Assembly: GCA_021414305.1 (NCBI GenBank)
Contig: JAIOOS010000023.1
Span: forward strand, 1 to 64,000
DNA: 64,000 nt
Direction: 5' to 3'
Origin: Burkholderiales bacterium
GTDB taxonomy: Bacteria; Pseudomonadota; Gammaproteobacteria; Burkholderiales; Burkholderiaceae_C
Notes under the pieces: generated by a model
Told to the model about the DNA's origin: nothing
Databases searched by the model: none
What the model saw: the letters and a program-made list of their open reading frames with translations, nothing else
Position numbers and translations under genes: made by a program
Shown: positions 37,230 through 49,797 of the stretch, one piece after another
Layout: the number at the start of each line of letters is the position of its first letter
How positions within the stretch are numbered: the stretch's first letter is position 1

Positions 37230-37974
37230 TCCGGCGTCGCTGACCTTGCCGACGCCGACGCGACGTTGGCGCTGGCGCCGGGCTCTGGTTGACGAAGCCG
37301 TGGTCGGGTGCCCGTCCGGGCGCGACCTCGGCGGTTGGCTCGCTGCGCGAGCCAACTCCCCTGCGCTGCTCGGACCCGGGGCCTGCCGCAGAACTCGCTG
37401 CGTTCGCTTCGCTCACTGCGCTCAAACAGGCTGCGGCAAGTCAGATGGACGGTCGCGCGCTGCGCGCGCTGGCCCCGGCTCCTGCGCTGCTCGGCGCCTC
37501 CCACGCGCCCGGCCGGGCACCCGACCACGGCTTCGCCGGTACACCAGAGTGCGCCAGCAAGGCAGGGTCGGCACTCTCCGCCCAGACCAAGCGCTCGCGC
37601 AAAGCCGGGGTCGGGTGCCCGGCGGCGTGCGTGGGAGGCGCCGAGCAGCGCAGCCGAGCTCGGACGAGCAAGAGTCCCTGCGGACTCTTGCTCGCCTAGC
37701 GAGCCGGTCCGGCCTGCAGGCCGGACCGGAAGGGGCCGCACGCGCGCAGCGCGTGCATCGTGAAACTGACTTGCCGCAGCATGTTTGAGCGTAGCGAACG
37801 CAGTGAGCGAAGCGAGTTCTGCGGCGGCCCCGCGACCGAGCAGCGCAGGGGAGTCAGGCTCGCGCAGCGAGGCTGACCGCCGAGGTCGCACGCCGACGGG
37901 CGCCCGACCCCGGCTTTGCAGCCCGACATCCCACGGAGCCCGTCGGGCCACGCCGCGCGACGTCGAGCAATGCC
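37230..37974. repeat. Non-coding block of nested inverted repeats
   Basis: There is no credible gene in 745 bp. An outer pair of arms (about 37297-37478 and 37731-37918, inverted, roughly 80% alike by eye) encloses an inner inverted pair (about 37481-37540 and 37597-37655). Between them are perfect hairpins, GAGCAAGAGTCC/GGACTCTTGCTC (37666-37693) and CCGGTCCGGCC/GGCCGGACCGG (37704-37729). Open frames here are compositional and arginine/alanine-rich. It lies between the convergent ends of the oxidoreductase and ATPase genes. Confidence 0.85.
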
Positions 37975-39540
<1,566 letters not shown>

Positions 39541-39668
39541 GGGACTGCCCGGGAAAGGTGGGAGGCCAGTTTACGGTCGGGTCGACGCAACCGGCTCGCG
39601 TTGACAGCGGCGGGCGGCCCGATTACCTTCGCCCGCCGCCCGTCGCGGGCTGGCTGGAGTCGCTTGCC

Positions 39669-40952
39669 ATGGTCCCTTCGGTGCCCCGTCGCCTGCTCGT
39701 CGCCGCCACGCTGCTGGGTCTCCTCGTCGCCGGCCCCGCGCGGGCGCAACCGGCCTCGGCGCCGGCAGCGGCCTCCGCGCCCGCGGCGCAGGCATCGGCG
39801 CCGGCGCCCGCGCTGCAGTGGCTGGCCACCGTCGACGAGGCCGGCGCGAAGCTGTTCGGGGTGCGGGGCGATCGGGCCCGGGTGATCGCCTGGCTCGCGG
39901 CCTTCAACGCGCTGAACGCGATCGAGCCCCGCTACCGCGCGTACGCGCCGTCGCCGGCCCCGGTCGCGCCGGGTGGAGTCCGGCCCTCGGCCGAGGCGGC
40001 GCTCGCCGCGGCGATCTACACCACCCTGGTGCTCGAGCCCGACGCCGACCAGGCCCTGCTCGTGCGTCGCTACCGCGAGTCGCTCGCCGCGGTCAAGGCG
40101 GCTGCGGAGCGCGACGCCGGGGCGGCGCTCGGCCAGCAGGCCGCGCTCATGCTCCTGGCCGCGCGCTCGGCCGATCGCACCGGCCGGGTCGAGCCGCCGC
40201 CCGCGACGCCCGGGCCGGGTGTGTTCGCGACGCCGTCGTATGCGCGGATGCCGCGCTCGATCTCGATCATCGGCGTCGCGCCGTTCGGCGTGCGCTCGGT
40301 CAGCGCCTTCGATCCCGGCCCGCCGCCGGCGACCGGCAGCGCCGCGGCCGCGCGCGAGATCGCCGAGGTGCGTGCGCTCGGCGGCAGCGCAAGCGCCGCC
40401 CGCAGCGGCGAGCAGACGGCGGCGGCGCTGTTCTGGAACTCGGGCGAGCCCACCGACTACAGCAGCGTCATCCGGCCGGCGCTCGAGGCGCGCAAGCTCG
40501 ACACGCTGGACACCGTTCGCGTTCTCGCTCTCGACGCCCTGATCTCGATCGACGGCAACATCGTCAACTCGGTGTTCAAGGAGCGCTACGCGCACTGGCG
40601 GCCGGAGGCGGCGATCGCCGGCCCGCACGCGGCCGCCGTTGACGCGGCAAAGGACTGGCAGTCGCTGGTGCGCTCGCCCAACAGCCCCGATTACCCCTCC
40701 GGGGCCGCCACGGCCGCGGGCGTGTTCGAGGTCGAGTTCCCGCGGCTCTTCGGCCTCGATGGGCCGGTCGAGTGGCGCAACAGCCAGACCGGCCAGCTCC
40801 GCCGCTGGCCGAACGCCGCGGCGTTGGCCGAGGAGGTGAGCGCGTCGCGCGTCTGGGCGGGGGCGCACTTTCGCAGCTCGGTCGAGGCCGGCCGGCGCGT
40901 CGGTCGGGAGGTCGCTGCCGAGATCATCGACCGGCAGCTGCTGCCGCGCTGA
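39669..40952 (+). CDS. Vanadium-dependent haloperoxidase/PAP2-like protein
   Basis: A 427-aa exported protein (signal [20 protein letters not shown]). It keeps the vanadate/phosphate-binding pattern of the haloperoxidase-PAP2 superfamily: [14 protein letters not shown] (K and R), [14 protein letters not shown] (Ser-Gly) and [18 protein letters not shown] (H and R). The histidine that usually follows PSG is replaced by alanine (PSGA), so peroxidase activity may be reduced or changed. ATG 39669 is chosen for the signal peptide. It stands alone between the ATPase gene and yebC. Confidence 0.85.
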   Translation: MVPSVPRRLLVAATLLGLLVAGPARAQPASAPAAASAPAAQASAPAPALQWLATVDEAGAKLFGVRGDRARVIAWLAAFNALNAIEPRYRAYAPSPAPVAPGGVRPSAEAALAAAIYTTLVLEPDADQALLVRRYRESLAAVKAAAERDAGAALGQQAALMLLAARSADRTGRVEPPPATPGPGVFATPSYARMPRSISIIGVAPFGVRSVSAFDPGPPPATGSAAAAREIAEVRALGGSASAARSGEQTAAALFWNSGEPTDYSSVIRPALEARKLDTLDTVRVLALDALISIDGNIVNSVFKERYAHWRPEAAIAGPHAAAVDAAKDWQSLVRSPNSPDYPSGAATAAGVFEVEFPRLFGLDGPVEWRNSQTGQLRRWPNAAALAEEVSASRVWAGAHFRSSVEAGRRVGREVAAEIIDRQLLPR

Positions 40953-41028
40953 GAACGGCGCGGGCGCGGCCCGTAAAATCGTCGTCTTTCCCAACGCGAC
41001 GGCGGGCGCCAGTGCCGCAACGAACTCC

Positions 41029-41753
41029 ATGGCCGGTCATTCGAAGTGGGCCAATATCCAGCACCGCAAGGGTCGCCAGGACGAGAAGCGCGGCAAGGTC
41101 TGGACCCGGCTGATCCGCGAGATCGTCGTCGCCGCGCGGCACGGCGGCGGCGACCTGACGATGAATCCGCGGCTGCGCCTCGCGGTCGAAAAGGCCAAGG
41201 GCGCGAACATGCCGGCCGACACGATCAAGAAGAACATCGACAAGGCGACCGGCAACCTCGAGGGCCTGCACTACGAGGAGATCCGCTACGAGGGCTACGG
41301 CATCGGCGGCGCGGCGATCATCGTCGACAGCATGACCGACAACCGCGTCCGCACCGTCGCCGAAGTGCGCCACGCCTTCAGCAAGTACGGCGGCAACATG
41401 GGCACCGAGGGCTCGGTGGCGTTCCAGTTCAAGGAATGCGGCCAGTTCGTGCTCGCCCCCGGAACGAACGAGGACAAGGTGATGGAGGTCGCGCTCGACG
41501 CCGGCGCCGAAGACGTGCTGACCGATGAGGAGGGCGCGGTCGAGGTGCTCTCGAGCAAGGCCGGCTTCGAGGCGGTGCAGGCGGCGCTGCTGGCCGCCGG
41601 CCTGAGGCCCGATCTCGCCGAGGTGACGATGCGACCGGAGAACACGGTGGTGCTCGAGGGCGAGGACGCGGCGCGGATGCAGAAGCTCCTCGACGTGCTG
41701 GAGGACCTCGACGACACCCAAGCCGTCTTCCACAACGCCGAGCTTCCCTCCGC

Positions 41754-41757
<4 letters not shown>
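41029..41757 (+). CDS. yebC: YebC/TACO1 family regulatory protein
   Basis: A 242-aa protein beginning [18 protein letters not shown], the invariant family start. Family members act as transcriptional regulators or translation factors that help ribosomes through proline stretches. Full length, with [14 protein letters not shown] and [11 protein letters not shown] also conserved. First gene of a long plus-strand operon, overlapping purD by 4 bp. A TAAAAT (40973-40978) upstream could be its -10. Confidence 0.96.
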
Positions 41758-43018
<1,261 letters not shown>

Positions 43019-43022
<4 letters not shown>

Positions 43023-43963
43023 GCACGGCGGCCGTTCGCGACTACCTGCTCGGCTTGCAGGAGCGCATCGTGGCGGCCTTCGAGGCCGAAGGCGGCGACC
43101 CCTTCCTGCGCGACGCCTGGCAGCGCGAGCCCGGCGGCAAGCTCGAGGGCGACGGCATCTCGCGCCTGGTCGAGGGCGGTTCGCTGCTCGAGCGCGGTGG
43201 CTGCGGCTTCTCGCACGTGAAGGGGCCGGCCCTGCCGCCCTCGGCGACGCAGCACCGCGGCGCCGAGCTCGCCGGCGCGCCGTTCGAGGCGATGGGCGTC
43301 TCGCTCGTCTTCCATCCGCGAAACCCCTACGTGCCGACGGTGCACATGAACGTGCGCATGCTCGCGGCCATGCCGGCCGGCGGCGAGCCGGTGGTCTGGT
43401 TCGGCGGCGGCATGGACCTGACGCCGTACTACGGCTTCGAGGACGACGCCCGCCACTTCCACCGCGTCAACCGCGACGCGCTCGCGCCGTTCGGCGCCGA
43501 CAAGCATCCGCGCTTCAAGAAGTGGTGCGACGAGTACTTCTTCCTCAGGCATCGCAACGAGCCGCGCGGCATCGGCGGCGTGTTCTTCGACGACTACGCC
43601 GAAGGCGGCTTCGACGGCGGCTTCGCGCTGATGCGCGCCGTCGGCGACGCCTTCCTGCCCGCCTACCTGCCGATCGTGCAGCGCCGCCGCGACACGCCGC
43701 ACGGCGCGGCCGAGCGCGATTTCCAGACCTACCGGCGCGGCCGCTACGTCGAGTTCAACCTGGTGTTCGACCGCGGCACCCTGTTCGGCCTGCAGTCGGG
43801 CGGGCGCACCGAGAGCATCCTGATGTCGATGCCGCCGGTCGTCACCTGGCGCTACGACTGGCGCCCGCAGCCCGGCACGCCCGAGGCGCGGCTGTACAGC
43901 GACTTCCTGCGGCCGCGCGACTGGGCGGGCGCGGCGGGCGAGGGCGACGCCTCGGCGCCATGA
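43019..43963 (+). CDS. hemF: Oxygen-dependent coproporphyrinogen III oxidase
   Basis: A 314-aa haem-biosynthesis enzyme decarboxylating coproporphyrinogen III with O2. Signatures: [66 protein letters not shown] and [21 protein letters not shown] start at 43019 overlaps the purD stop (GTGA). Its presence indicates an aerobic haem pathway. Confidence 0.97.
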
Positions 43964-44547
43964 AGCGCGTCGGCCTGTTCGGCGGCAGCTTCGATCCGGT
44001 GCACAACGCCCACGTGGCGCTGGCGACGACCGCGCTCGGGCAGCTCGCGCTCGAGCAGGTGCGCTGGATCCCGGTCGGCCAGCCGTGGCAGAAGTCGCGG
44101 CATCTGAGCGACGCCGAAGACCGCGAGGCGATGGTGCGCCTGGCGATCGCCGGCGAGCCGCGCTTCTCGCTCGAGCGCAGCGAGCTGCGCCGGCGCGGCC
44201 CCACCTTCACCCTGGACACGGTGCGCGAGCTCGCCGCCGCCGAGCCGGGCACGAAGTGGTTCCTGATCCTCGGCCAGGACCAGTACGCCAGCCTGCACAC
44301 CTGGCGCGACTGGCGCGAGCTGCTCGGCCTGGTGACCCTGGCGATCGCCAACCGACCGGGCGCGGCGCTTGCCGTCAATACCCAGATCGCCCGGGCGGAG
44401 CACCAGACGGTGCTACTTCCCATGATGGATGTCTCGTCGACCGAGGTTCGGCGACGGGTGGCAGCAGGGGAATCGATCGCCGATCTCGTGCCGGAGGCGG
44501 TCGCGCGTTATATTGAGCAACGCCGGCTGTACCTCGCAGCCGGGTGA
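43960..44547 (+). CDS. nadD: Nicotinate-nucleotide adenylyltransferase
   Basis: A 195-aa nucleotidyltransferase of NAD biosynthesis. The GxFDPVHxxH motif is present ([19 protein letters not shown]), as is the C-terminal ISSTxIR equivalent ([17 protein letters not shown]). Overlaps hemF by 4 bp (ATGA) and precedes rsfS by 14 bp, the conserved nadD-rsfS-rlmH order. Confidence 0.96.
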   Translation: MKRVGLFGGSFDPVHNAHVALATTALGQLALEQVRWIPVGQPWQKSRHLSDAEDREAMVRLAIAGEPRFSLERSELRRRGPTFTLDTVRELAAAEPGTKWFLILGQDQYASLHTWRDWRELLGLVTLAIANRPGAALAVNTQIARAEHQTVLLPMMDVSSTEVRRRVAAGESIADLVPEAVARYIEQRRLYLAAG

Positions 44548-44561
44548 ACACCAGGAGCTGA

Positions 44562-45257
44562 ATGGACATTCGCAAGCTGCAACGCGTCATCGTCGATGGA
44601 CTGGAAGACGTCAAGGCCCAGAACATCGTGGTTTTCAACACCGAGCACCTGTCGCCGCTCTTCGAGCGAGTGATCGTCGCTTCGGGAACGAGCAACCGGC
44701 AAACGAAATCGCTCGCAGCGAGCGTTCGCGATGCGGTCAAGGCGGCGGGCGATCCACCGCCCCGCACCGAGGGTGAGGACAACGGCGAATGGATCATCGT
44801 CGACTGCGGCGCTGCGGTCGTGCACGTGATGCAGCCGGCGATCCGCGACTACTACCACCTGGAAGAGCTCTGGGGCGAAAAGCCGGTCAAGATGAAGATC
44901 GCCTCGGCCGCTCCGCGCCTGGTGAAGGCCGGTGCGCCCGATCGCGACAGCGACGACGCTGCGCGGCGAAGCCCGGAAAAGCCTGCCCCGCGCGGTTCGG
45001 TTCGCCGGGTCGCGCCAGCCGAGCGTCCGCCCTCGGCGGGCGCTGCGCCGAAGAAGGGCGCCGCGAAGACGCCGGCCAAGCGCGCGACGGTGGCAGGCGC
45101 CGCGACCAAGCGGGCTGCGGCGCCGCGCACGGCGGGGTCGCGCACGACTCCGGCCAAGCGCGTCGTCATCCGCACCAGCGGCGTCAAGAGCACCGCCGCC
45201 AAGGCGGCACGAACCAGCCCTCGCCCCGTGGCGAAGAAGGCGGCGCCCAAGCGCTGA
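44562..45257 (+). CDS. rsfS: Ribosomal silencing factor RsfS with basic C-terminal tail
   Basis: Residues 1-115 are a complete RsfS/DUF143 domain ([64 protein letters not shown]), which binds ribosomal protein L14 and keeps subunits apart in starvation. The remaining 115 residues are an unusual low-complexity Lys/Ala/Arg/Pro tail ([16 protein letters not shown] and similar), like histone H1 tails, doubling the usual length. GGAG (44556-44559 region) precedes ATG 44562. Confidence 0.94.
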   Translation: MDIRKLQRVIVDGLEDVKAQNIVVFNTEHLSPLFERVIVASGTSNRQTKSLAASVRDAVKAAGDPPPRTEGEDNGEWIIVDCGAAVVHVMQPAIRDYYHLEELWGEKPVKMKIASAAPRLVKAGAPDRDSDDAARRSPEKPAPRGSVRRVAPAERPPSAGAAPKKGAAKTPAKRATVAGAATKRAAAPRTAGSRTTPAKRVVIRTSGVKSTAAKAARTSPRPVAKKAAPKR

Positions 45258-45288
45258 GCGCCATCCGCGGCTCGCGCCCGGTGAGGCC

Positions 45289-45756
45289 GTGAAGCTCCTG
45301 CTCGTCGCCGTCGGCCAGCGGCCGCCGGCGTGGGCGCAGACGGCGTTCGACGAGTACGCCAAGCGCTTTCCGCCCGAGCTGCGGCTCGAGCTGAAGGCGG
45401 TGAAGGCCGAGCCGCGCGACTCGCGCACGCCCGAGCAGCTCATGGCCGCGGAGGCGCGGCGCATCGAGGCGGTGCTGCCGCGCGGCGCGCGCCGGGTGGC
45501 GCTCGACGAGCGCGGCCAGCGCGTCACCACCGCGCAGCTCGCCGAGCGGCTGCTCGCCTGGCAACGCGACGGCCGCGACGCGGCCCTCCTGATCGGCGGC
45601 CCCGACGGGCTCGATCCCGCCCTGAAGGCGGGCTGCGACGAGAGCCTGCGCCTCTCCGACCTGACCCTGCCGCACGCCTTCGCCCGAGTGCTTCTCGCCG
45701 AGGCGCTCTACCGCGCGTGGTCGGTGACCGCCGGCCACCCGTATCACCGCGAATGA
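45289..45756 (+). CDS. rlmH: 23S rRNA pseudouridine-1915 N3-methyltransferase
   Basis: A 155-aa SPOUT methyltransferase acting on helix 69 of 23S rRNA. Start [15 protein letters not shown] (GTG 45289), SAM-binding knot region [15 protein letters not shown], and the C-terminal [20 protein letters not shown] followed by [17 protein letters not shown], the strongly conserved family ending. Overlaps maf by 4 bp. Confidence 0.97.
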   Translation: MKLLLVAVGQRPPAWAQTAFDEYAKRFPPELRLELKAVKAEPRDSRTPEQLMAAEARRIEAVLPRGARRVALDERGQRVTTAQLAERLLAWQRDGRDAALLIGGPDGLDPALKAGCDESLRLSDLTLPHAFARVLLAEALYRAWSVTAGHPYHRE

Positions 45757-46370
45757 ACGCCGGCTTTGCGTTCGTCTACCTGGCCTCGCAAAGCCCGCGC
45801 CGGCGCGAGCTGCTGGCGCAGATCGGCGTGCGCCACGAGCTGCTGCTCGCCGCCCCGGACGAGGACGCCGAGTCGCTGGAAGCCGAGATCGCGGGCGAAT
45901 TGCCGGCCGTCTACGTGGAGCGCGTCACCCGCGCCAAGCTCGCCGCGGCTCGCCGCCGTCTCGCGGCGCGGGCGCTCCCGCCGGCACCCATCCTCTGCGC
46001 CGACACCACCGTCGCGCTCGGCCGGCGCATCCTCGGCAAGCCGCGCGACGCTGCCGACGCGGCGCGCATCCTGGGCCTGCTCGCCGGCCGCACGCACCGC
46101 GTCATCACCGCAGTCGCGGTGGCGAAGGGGCAGAGCGTTCGCCTGCTGGCCAGCGTGTCGCGGGTCCGCTTCGCGCCGCTGAGTGCGACGCAGATCGACG
46201 TCTACGTCGCCAGCGGCGAGCCCTTCGGCAAGGCCGGCGCGTACGCGATCCAGAGCGCTGCCGCGGCCTGGATCTCGCGGATCGAAGGCAGCTACACCGG
46301 TATCATGGGTTTGCCGCTGCACGAGACGGCGACGCTGCTCCGCTGGGCCGGCGTCGCGGGCTCGACGTAG
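45753..46370 (+). CDS. maf: Maf-family nucleoside triphosphate pyrophosphatase
   Basis: A 205-aa Maf/YhdE protein hydrolysing non-canonical or pyrimidine NTPs to monophosphates. [19 protein letters not shown] is the signature start; [18 protein letters not shown] and [20 protein letters not shown] with [10 protein letters not shown] complete the active site. Overlaps rlmH (ATGA) and precedes rng by 28 bp. Confidence 0.95.
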   Translation: MNAGFAFVYLASQSPRRRELLAQIGVRHELLLAAPDEDAESLEAEIAGELPAVYVERVTRAKLAAARRRLAARALPPAPILCADTTVALGRRILGKPRDAADAARILGLLAGRTHRVITAVAVAKGQSVRLLASVSRVRFAPLSATQIDVYVASGEPFGKAGAYAIQSAAAAWISRIEGSYTGIMGLPLHETATLLRWAGVAGST

Positions 46371-46398
46371 ACAAGAGCCTGCGAGACACCTGCCCACG

Positions 46399-47907
46399 AT
46401 GCAAGACATCCTCATCAACTGGGCACCCCAGGAAACGCGCGTCGCCATCGTCGAGAACGGGGCGGTGCAGGAGCTGCATTTCGAGCGCGAGCTCGAGCGG
46501 GGCCGGGTCGGCAACATCTACACCGGCAAGGTCGCACGCGTTTTGCCCGGCATGCAGTCGGCCTTCATCGACATCGGCCTCGAGCGCGCCGCCTTCCTGC
46601 ACATCGCCGACGTGTTCGTCGGCAACGGCACCTCGCGCAACGACCATTCGCCGGGAGCGGTGCCACCGCCGCCGATCGAGCGCCTGATCTTTGAAGGCCA
46701 GACGCTCACCGTCCAGGTGATCAAGGACCCGATCGGCACCAAGGGCGCGCGCCTCTCGACCCAGATCTCGATCGCCGGGCGGCTGCTCGTCTACCTGCCG
46801 CAAGACGAGCACATCGGCATCTCGCAGAAGATCGGCTCGCAGGAGCTGCGCGAGCAGCTTCGCGCGCGCATGACGGCGCTCTCGCAGGCCGAGGACGAGG
46901 CCGCGACCGGCAGCGGCGAGGCCAAGGGCGGGGGCGGCTTCATCCTGCGCACCAACGCTGCCGAGGCGAGCGACGAGGAGCTCGGCGACGACATCCGCTA
47001 CCTGAAGAAGACCTGGAAGGGGGTGCGCGAGCGCGCCTTCAAGTCGCCGCCCGGAACGCTGCTGCACCAGGACCTGAGCCTGGCCGAGCGGGTGCTGCGC
47101 GACCTGGTCGACGACCGCACGCAGACGATCCGCATCGACTCGAAGATGCAGTTCGACGAGCTCTCGAGGTTCGGCCGCGAGTTCACGCCGGGTGCGGTGG
47201 GCAAGCTCCAGCACTACGCCGGCGAGCGGCCGATCTTCGACCTGTTCTCGATCGACGAGGAGATCGCCAAGGCGCTGCTGCGCCGGGTGGAGCTGAAGTC
47301 GGGCGGCTACCTGATCATCGACCAGACCGAGGCGCTGACCACGGTGGACGTGAACACCGGCGGCTTCGTCGGCGCGCGCAACTTCGACGACACGATCTTC
47401 AAGACCAACCTCGAGGCCGGGCAGGCGATCGCCCGGCAGCTGCGCCTGCGCAACCTCGGCGGCATCATCATCATCGACTTCATCGACATGACGCGCGAGG
47501 AGCACCGCGCGGCGGTGCTCGCCGAGCTGAAGAAGCAGCTCGGCCGCGACCGGACCAAGGTGACGGTGAGCGGCTTCACCCAGCTCGGCCTGGTGGAGAT
47601 GACCCGGAAGCGCACCCGCGAGTCGCTCGCCCACATGCTGTGCGAGCCGTGCCCCACCTGCGCCGGCCGCGGCGAGGTGAAGACGGCGCGCAGCGTCTGC
47701 CACGACATCCTGCGCGAGATCCTGCGCGAGGCGCGCCAGTTCAATCCGAAGGAGTTCCGGGTCGTCGCCTCGGCGTCGGTGGTGGAGATGCTGCTCGACG
47801 AGGAGAGCCAGCACCTCGCGGGCCTTTCCGACTTCATCGGCAAGCCGATCTCGCTCAGGGCGGAGCCGTTCTCCTCGCCGGAGCAGTACGACATCGTCCT
47901 GCTGTGA
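46399..47907 (+). CDS. rng: Ribonuclease G
   Basis: A 502-aa endoribonuclease for rRNA maturation and mRNA decay. S1 domain (GNIYTGKVARVLPGMQSAFI) near residue 40, RNase E/G catalytic core with TVDVNTGGFVG and IIIDFIDM (metal-binding aspartates), zinc-link cysteines in CEPCPTCAGRG. Length fits RNase G rather than RNase E. ATG 46399. Confidence 0.96.
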   Translation: MQDILINWAPQETRVAIVENGAVQELHFERELERGRVGNIYTGKVARVLPGMQSAFIDIGLERAAFLHIADVFVGNGTSRNDHSPGAVPPPPIERLIFEGQTLTVQVIKDPIGTKGARLSTQISIAGRLLVYLPQDEHIGISQKIGSQELREQLRARMTALSQAEDEAATGSGEAKGGGGFILRTNAAEASDEELGDDIRYLKKTWKGVRERAFKSPPGTLLHQDLSLAERVLRDLVDDRTQTIRIDSKMQFDELSRFGREFTPGAVGKLQHYAGERPIFDLFSIDEEIAKALLRRVELKSGGYLIIDQTEALTTVDVNTGGFVGARNFDDTIFKTNLEAGQAIARQLRLRNLGGIIIIDFIDMTREEHRAAVLAELKKQLGRDRTKVTVSGFTQLGLVEMTRKRTRESLAHMLCEPCPTCAGRGEVKTARSVCHDILREILREARQFNPKEFRVVASASVVEMLLDEESQHLAGLSDFIGKPISLRAEPFSSPEQYDIVLL

Positions 47908-48320
47908 AGGCGGCGGTCATCGTCGACACCAACGTCGTCGTTGCCGGCTTTCCGATCGCCGGCAATGCGCTGCCGGTGGCGGCGATCCTGCGCGACATGC
48001 TGAGCGGCGAGCTGGCGTTCGCTGCCTCGGAGCCGTTGCTTGCCGAGTACCGCGAAGTGTTGTCGCGCCCGCCGCTGCAGAAGCTGCACGGCCTGGCGGA
48101 CGACGCGTTGCGCGACCTCGTGGCCAGGCTCGAGCAGAAAGCCCACCTCGTCGAGCCCGCCGCGGCCGCGCTGGCGCCCGACCCGGGCGACCAGATGCTG
48201 TGGGAGCTGCTCGCGGCTCATCCCGACCTTGTGCTCGTGACGTGCGACAAGCTGCTGCTCCGCGACCGGGCGATGCGCGGCCGCGTCATCACGCCGCAGG
48301 CCTGGCTGGCGCTCGCCTGA
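47904..48320 (+). CDS. PIN-domain protein, putative toxin
   Basis: A 138-aa PIN-domain RNase-like protein (VIVDTNVVVAGF first acidic site, SEPLLAEYREVL second, DLVLVTCDKLLL third and NxD-like residues). Belongs to the group annotated as putative toxin component, PIN family. No antitoxin gene lies beside it. GTG start 47904 overlaps the rng stop (GTGA) and the gene touches the next one (TGATG), so it is expressed as part of the rng operon and may act in RNA processing rather than as a toxin (inference). Confidence 0.87.
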   Translation: MKAAVIVDTNVVVAGFPIAGNALPVAAILRDMLSGELAFAASEPLLAEYREVLSRPPLQKLHGLADDALRDLVARLEQKAHLVEPAAAALAPDPGDQMLWELLAAHPDLVLVTCDKLLLRDRAMRGRVITPQAWLALA

Positions 48321-49162
48321 TGTTCACGATCCTGATCCCGACCTGGAACAACCTGGCGCACCTGCGCCTGTGCATCGAGAGCATCCGCGCCCACTCCGCG
48401 GAGCCGCATCAGATCGTCGTCCACGTCAACGACGGCAGCGACGGCTCGCTCGAGTGGATACGCGCCAACGGCATCGAGCACACCGCCTCGCCGACGAACA
48501 TCGGCATCTGCTACGCCATGAACGAGGCGGCGATGCTGGCCAGGCACGACCGGCTCGTCTACCTCAACGACGACATGTACTGCCTGCCGGGCTGGGACAC
48601 GGCCCTGCAGCGGCGCGTCGAGGCGATGCCGGACGACCTGTACCTGATCTCCGGGACCATGATCGAGCCGCGCGACAGCGGCAACCCGTGCGTGGTGGTC
48701 GGCGACTACGGCAGCTCGGTGGAGACCTTCCGCGCCGGCGACCTGCTGCGCGAAGCGCCCAAGCTCGCCCGCGCCGACTGGGCCGGCGCCACCTGGCCGC
48801 CGACGCTGGTGGCGCGGCGCTGGTGGCACCGGGTCGGCGGCTACAGCACCGAGCTCTCGCCGGGGATGAGCAGCGACAACGACTTCTCGATGAAGCTCTG
48901 GCACGCCGGCTGCCGCCGCTTCATCGGCGTCGGCGACTCGCTGGTCTATCACTTCCAGCAGAAGTCGACGGGCAAGGTGGTGAAGAACGACGGCCGGCGG
49001 CAGTTCCTCGACAAGTGGGGGATGACGCAGTCGACGTTCGACCGCTTCTATCTGCGTCGGGGGACGGCGCTGCCGGCAGGGGGCGTGCTGGCCGAGGCGG
49101 AGGACACGGCGACCCTCCGCCGTGCGCTCTGGCGCGGGCGGATGAAGAGGCGCTTTTCGTAG
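48320..49162 (+). CDS. Family 2 glycosyltransferase
   Basis: A 280-aa GT-A fold transferase: FTILIPTWNNLAHLRLCIES start, VHVNDGSDGSLEWI (nucleotide-binding), VYLNDDMYCLPGWD (the DxD-like NDDM site) and SDNDFSMKLWHAGC (catalytic ED-like region). Cytoplasmic, with no membrane helices. Acceptor unknown; nearby msbA and the WaaE-like gene suggest envelope glycans (inference). Last gene of the yebC operon, followed by a palindromic repeat. Confidence 0.88.
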   Translation: MFTILIPTWNNLAHLRLCIESIRAHSAEPHQIVVHVNDGSDGSLEWIRANGIEHTASPTNIGICYAMNEAAMLARHDRLVYLNDDMYCLPGWDTALQRRVEAMPDDLYLISGTMIEPRDSGNPCVVVGDYGSSVETFRAGDLLREAPKLARADWAGATWPPTLVARRWWHRVGGYSTELSPGMSSDNDFSMKLWHAGCRRFIGVGDSLVYHFQQKSTGKVVKNDGRRQFLDKWGMTQSTFDRFYLRRGTALPAGGVLAEAEDTATLRRALWRGRMKRRFS

Positions 49163-49169
49163 GGCCGAG

Positions 49170-49202
49170 CCCTCACCCCGGCCCTCTCCCGGAGGGAGAG
49201 GG
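49170..49202 (-). repeat. Palindromic REP-like element between convergent genes
   Basis: CCCTCACCCCGG followed by CCCTCTCCC-GGA-GGGAGAGGG. It is the inverted, shorter form of the units at 10134 and 17852, located where two genes converge, so its stem could also act as a terminator for both. Confidence 0.8.
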
Positions 49203-49204
49203 AG

Positions 49205-49795
49205 TTACTTGGCGGGCTTGGGGACGCGGCCCATCAGGTAGAACTCGTCGTTCGGCCGCATCGAGCTGAAGTTGGCCATCCTGTTCGAGAGGCCGAAGAG
49301 GGCGGTGATGCCGGCGATGTCCCACGCGTCCTCGTCGCTGAAGCCGTGCGCGCGCAGGGCCGCGAAGTCGGCGTCGCCGAGGGCCGCGGAGTCGTTGCAC
49401 ACCTTCATCGCGAAGGCGAGCATCGCCTTCTGCCGCTCGCCGATGTCGGCCTTGCGGTAGTTCACCGCCACCTGGTCGGCGACCAGCGGCTTCTTCTCGT
49501 AGATGCGCAGCAGCGCGCCGTGCGCGACCACGCAGTACAGGCACTGGTTGGCGCCGCTGGTGGCGACGATGATCATTTCCTTCTCGCCCTTGGTCAGGCC
49601 CGAGTCGCGCAGCAGCAGCGCGTCGTGGTACGCGAAGAAGGCGCGGAACTCGGCCGGCCGGTGGGCGAAGGCGAGAAACACGTTCGGCACGAAGCCGGCC
49701 TTTTCCTGCACGGCGAGGATCTGGGTGCGAATGTCCTCGGGCAGGTCGGCGAGCTCGGGCACCGGATAGCGGCTCACGGGAAGAGGCGTGCTCAT
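49205..49795 (-). CDS. Peroxidase-related carboxymuconolactone decarboxylase-fold protein (AhpD-like)
   Basis: A 196-aa helical protein with the AhpD active-site pattern: two cysteines and a histidine in SGANQCLYCVVAHGALLRIY (CxxC...H) plus an upstream Glu (KGEKEMIIVA). Peroxidase-related enzymes of this type reduce peroxides using thiols. ATG 49795 lies 2 bp downstream of the msbA stop. In this family the second half (MLAFAMKVCNDSAALG) completes the fold. Confidence 0.9.
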   Translation of the reverse strand: MSTPLPVSRYPVPELADLPEDIRTQILAVQEKAGFVPNVFLAFAHRPAEFRAFFAYHDALLLRDSGLTKGEKEMIIVATSGANQCLYCVVAHGALLRIYEKKPLVADQVAVNYRKADIGERQKAMLAFAMKVCNDSAALGDADFAALRAHGFSDEDAWDIAGITALFGLSNRMANFSSMRPNDEFYLMGRVPKPAK

Positions 49796-49797
49796 GT

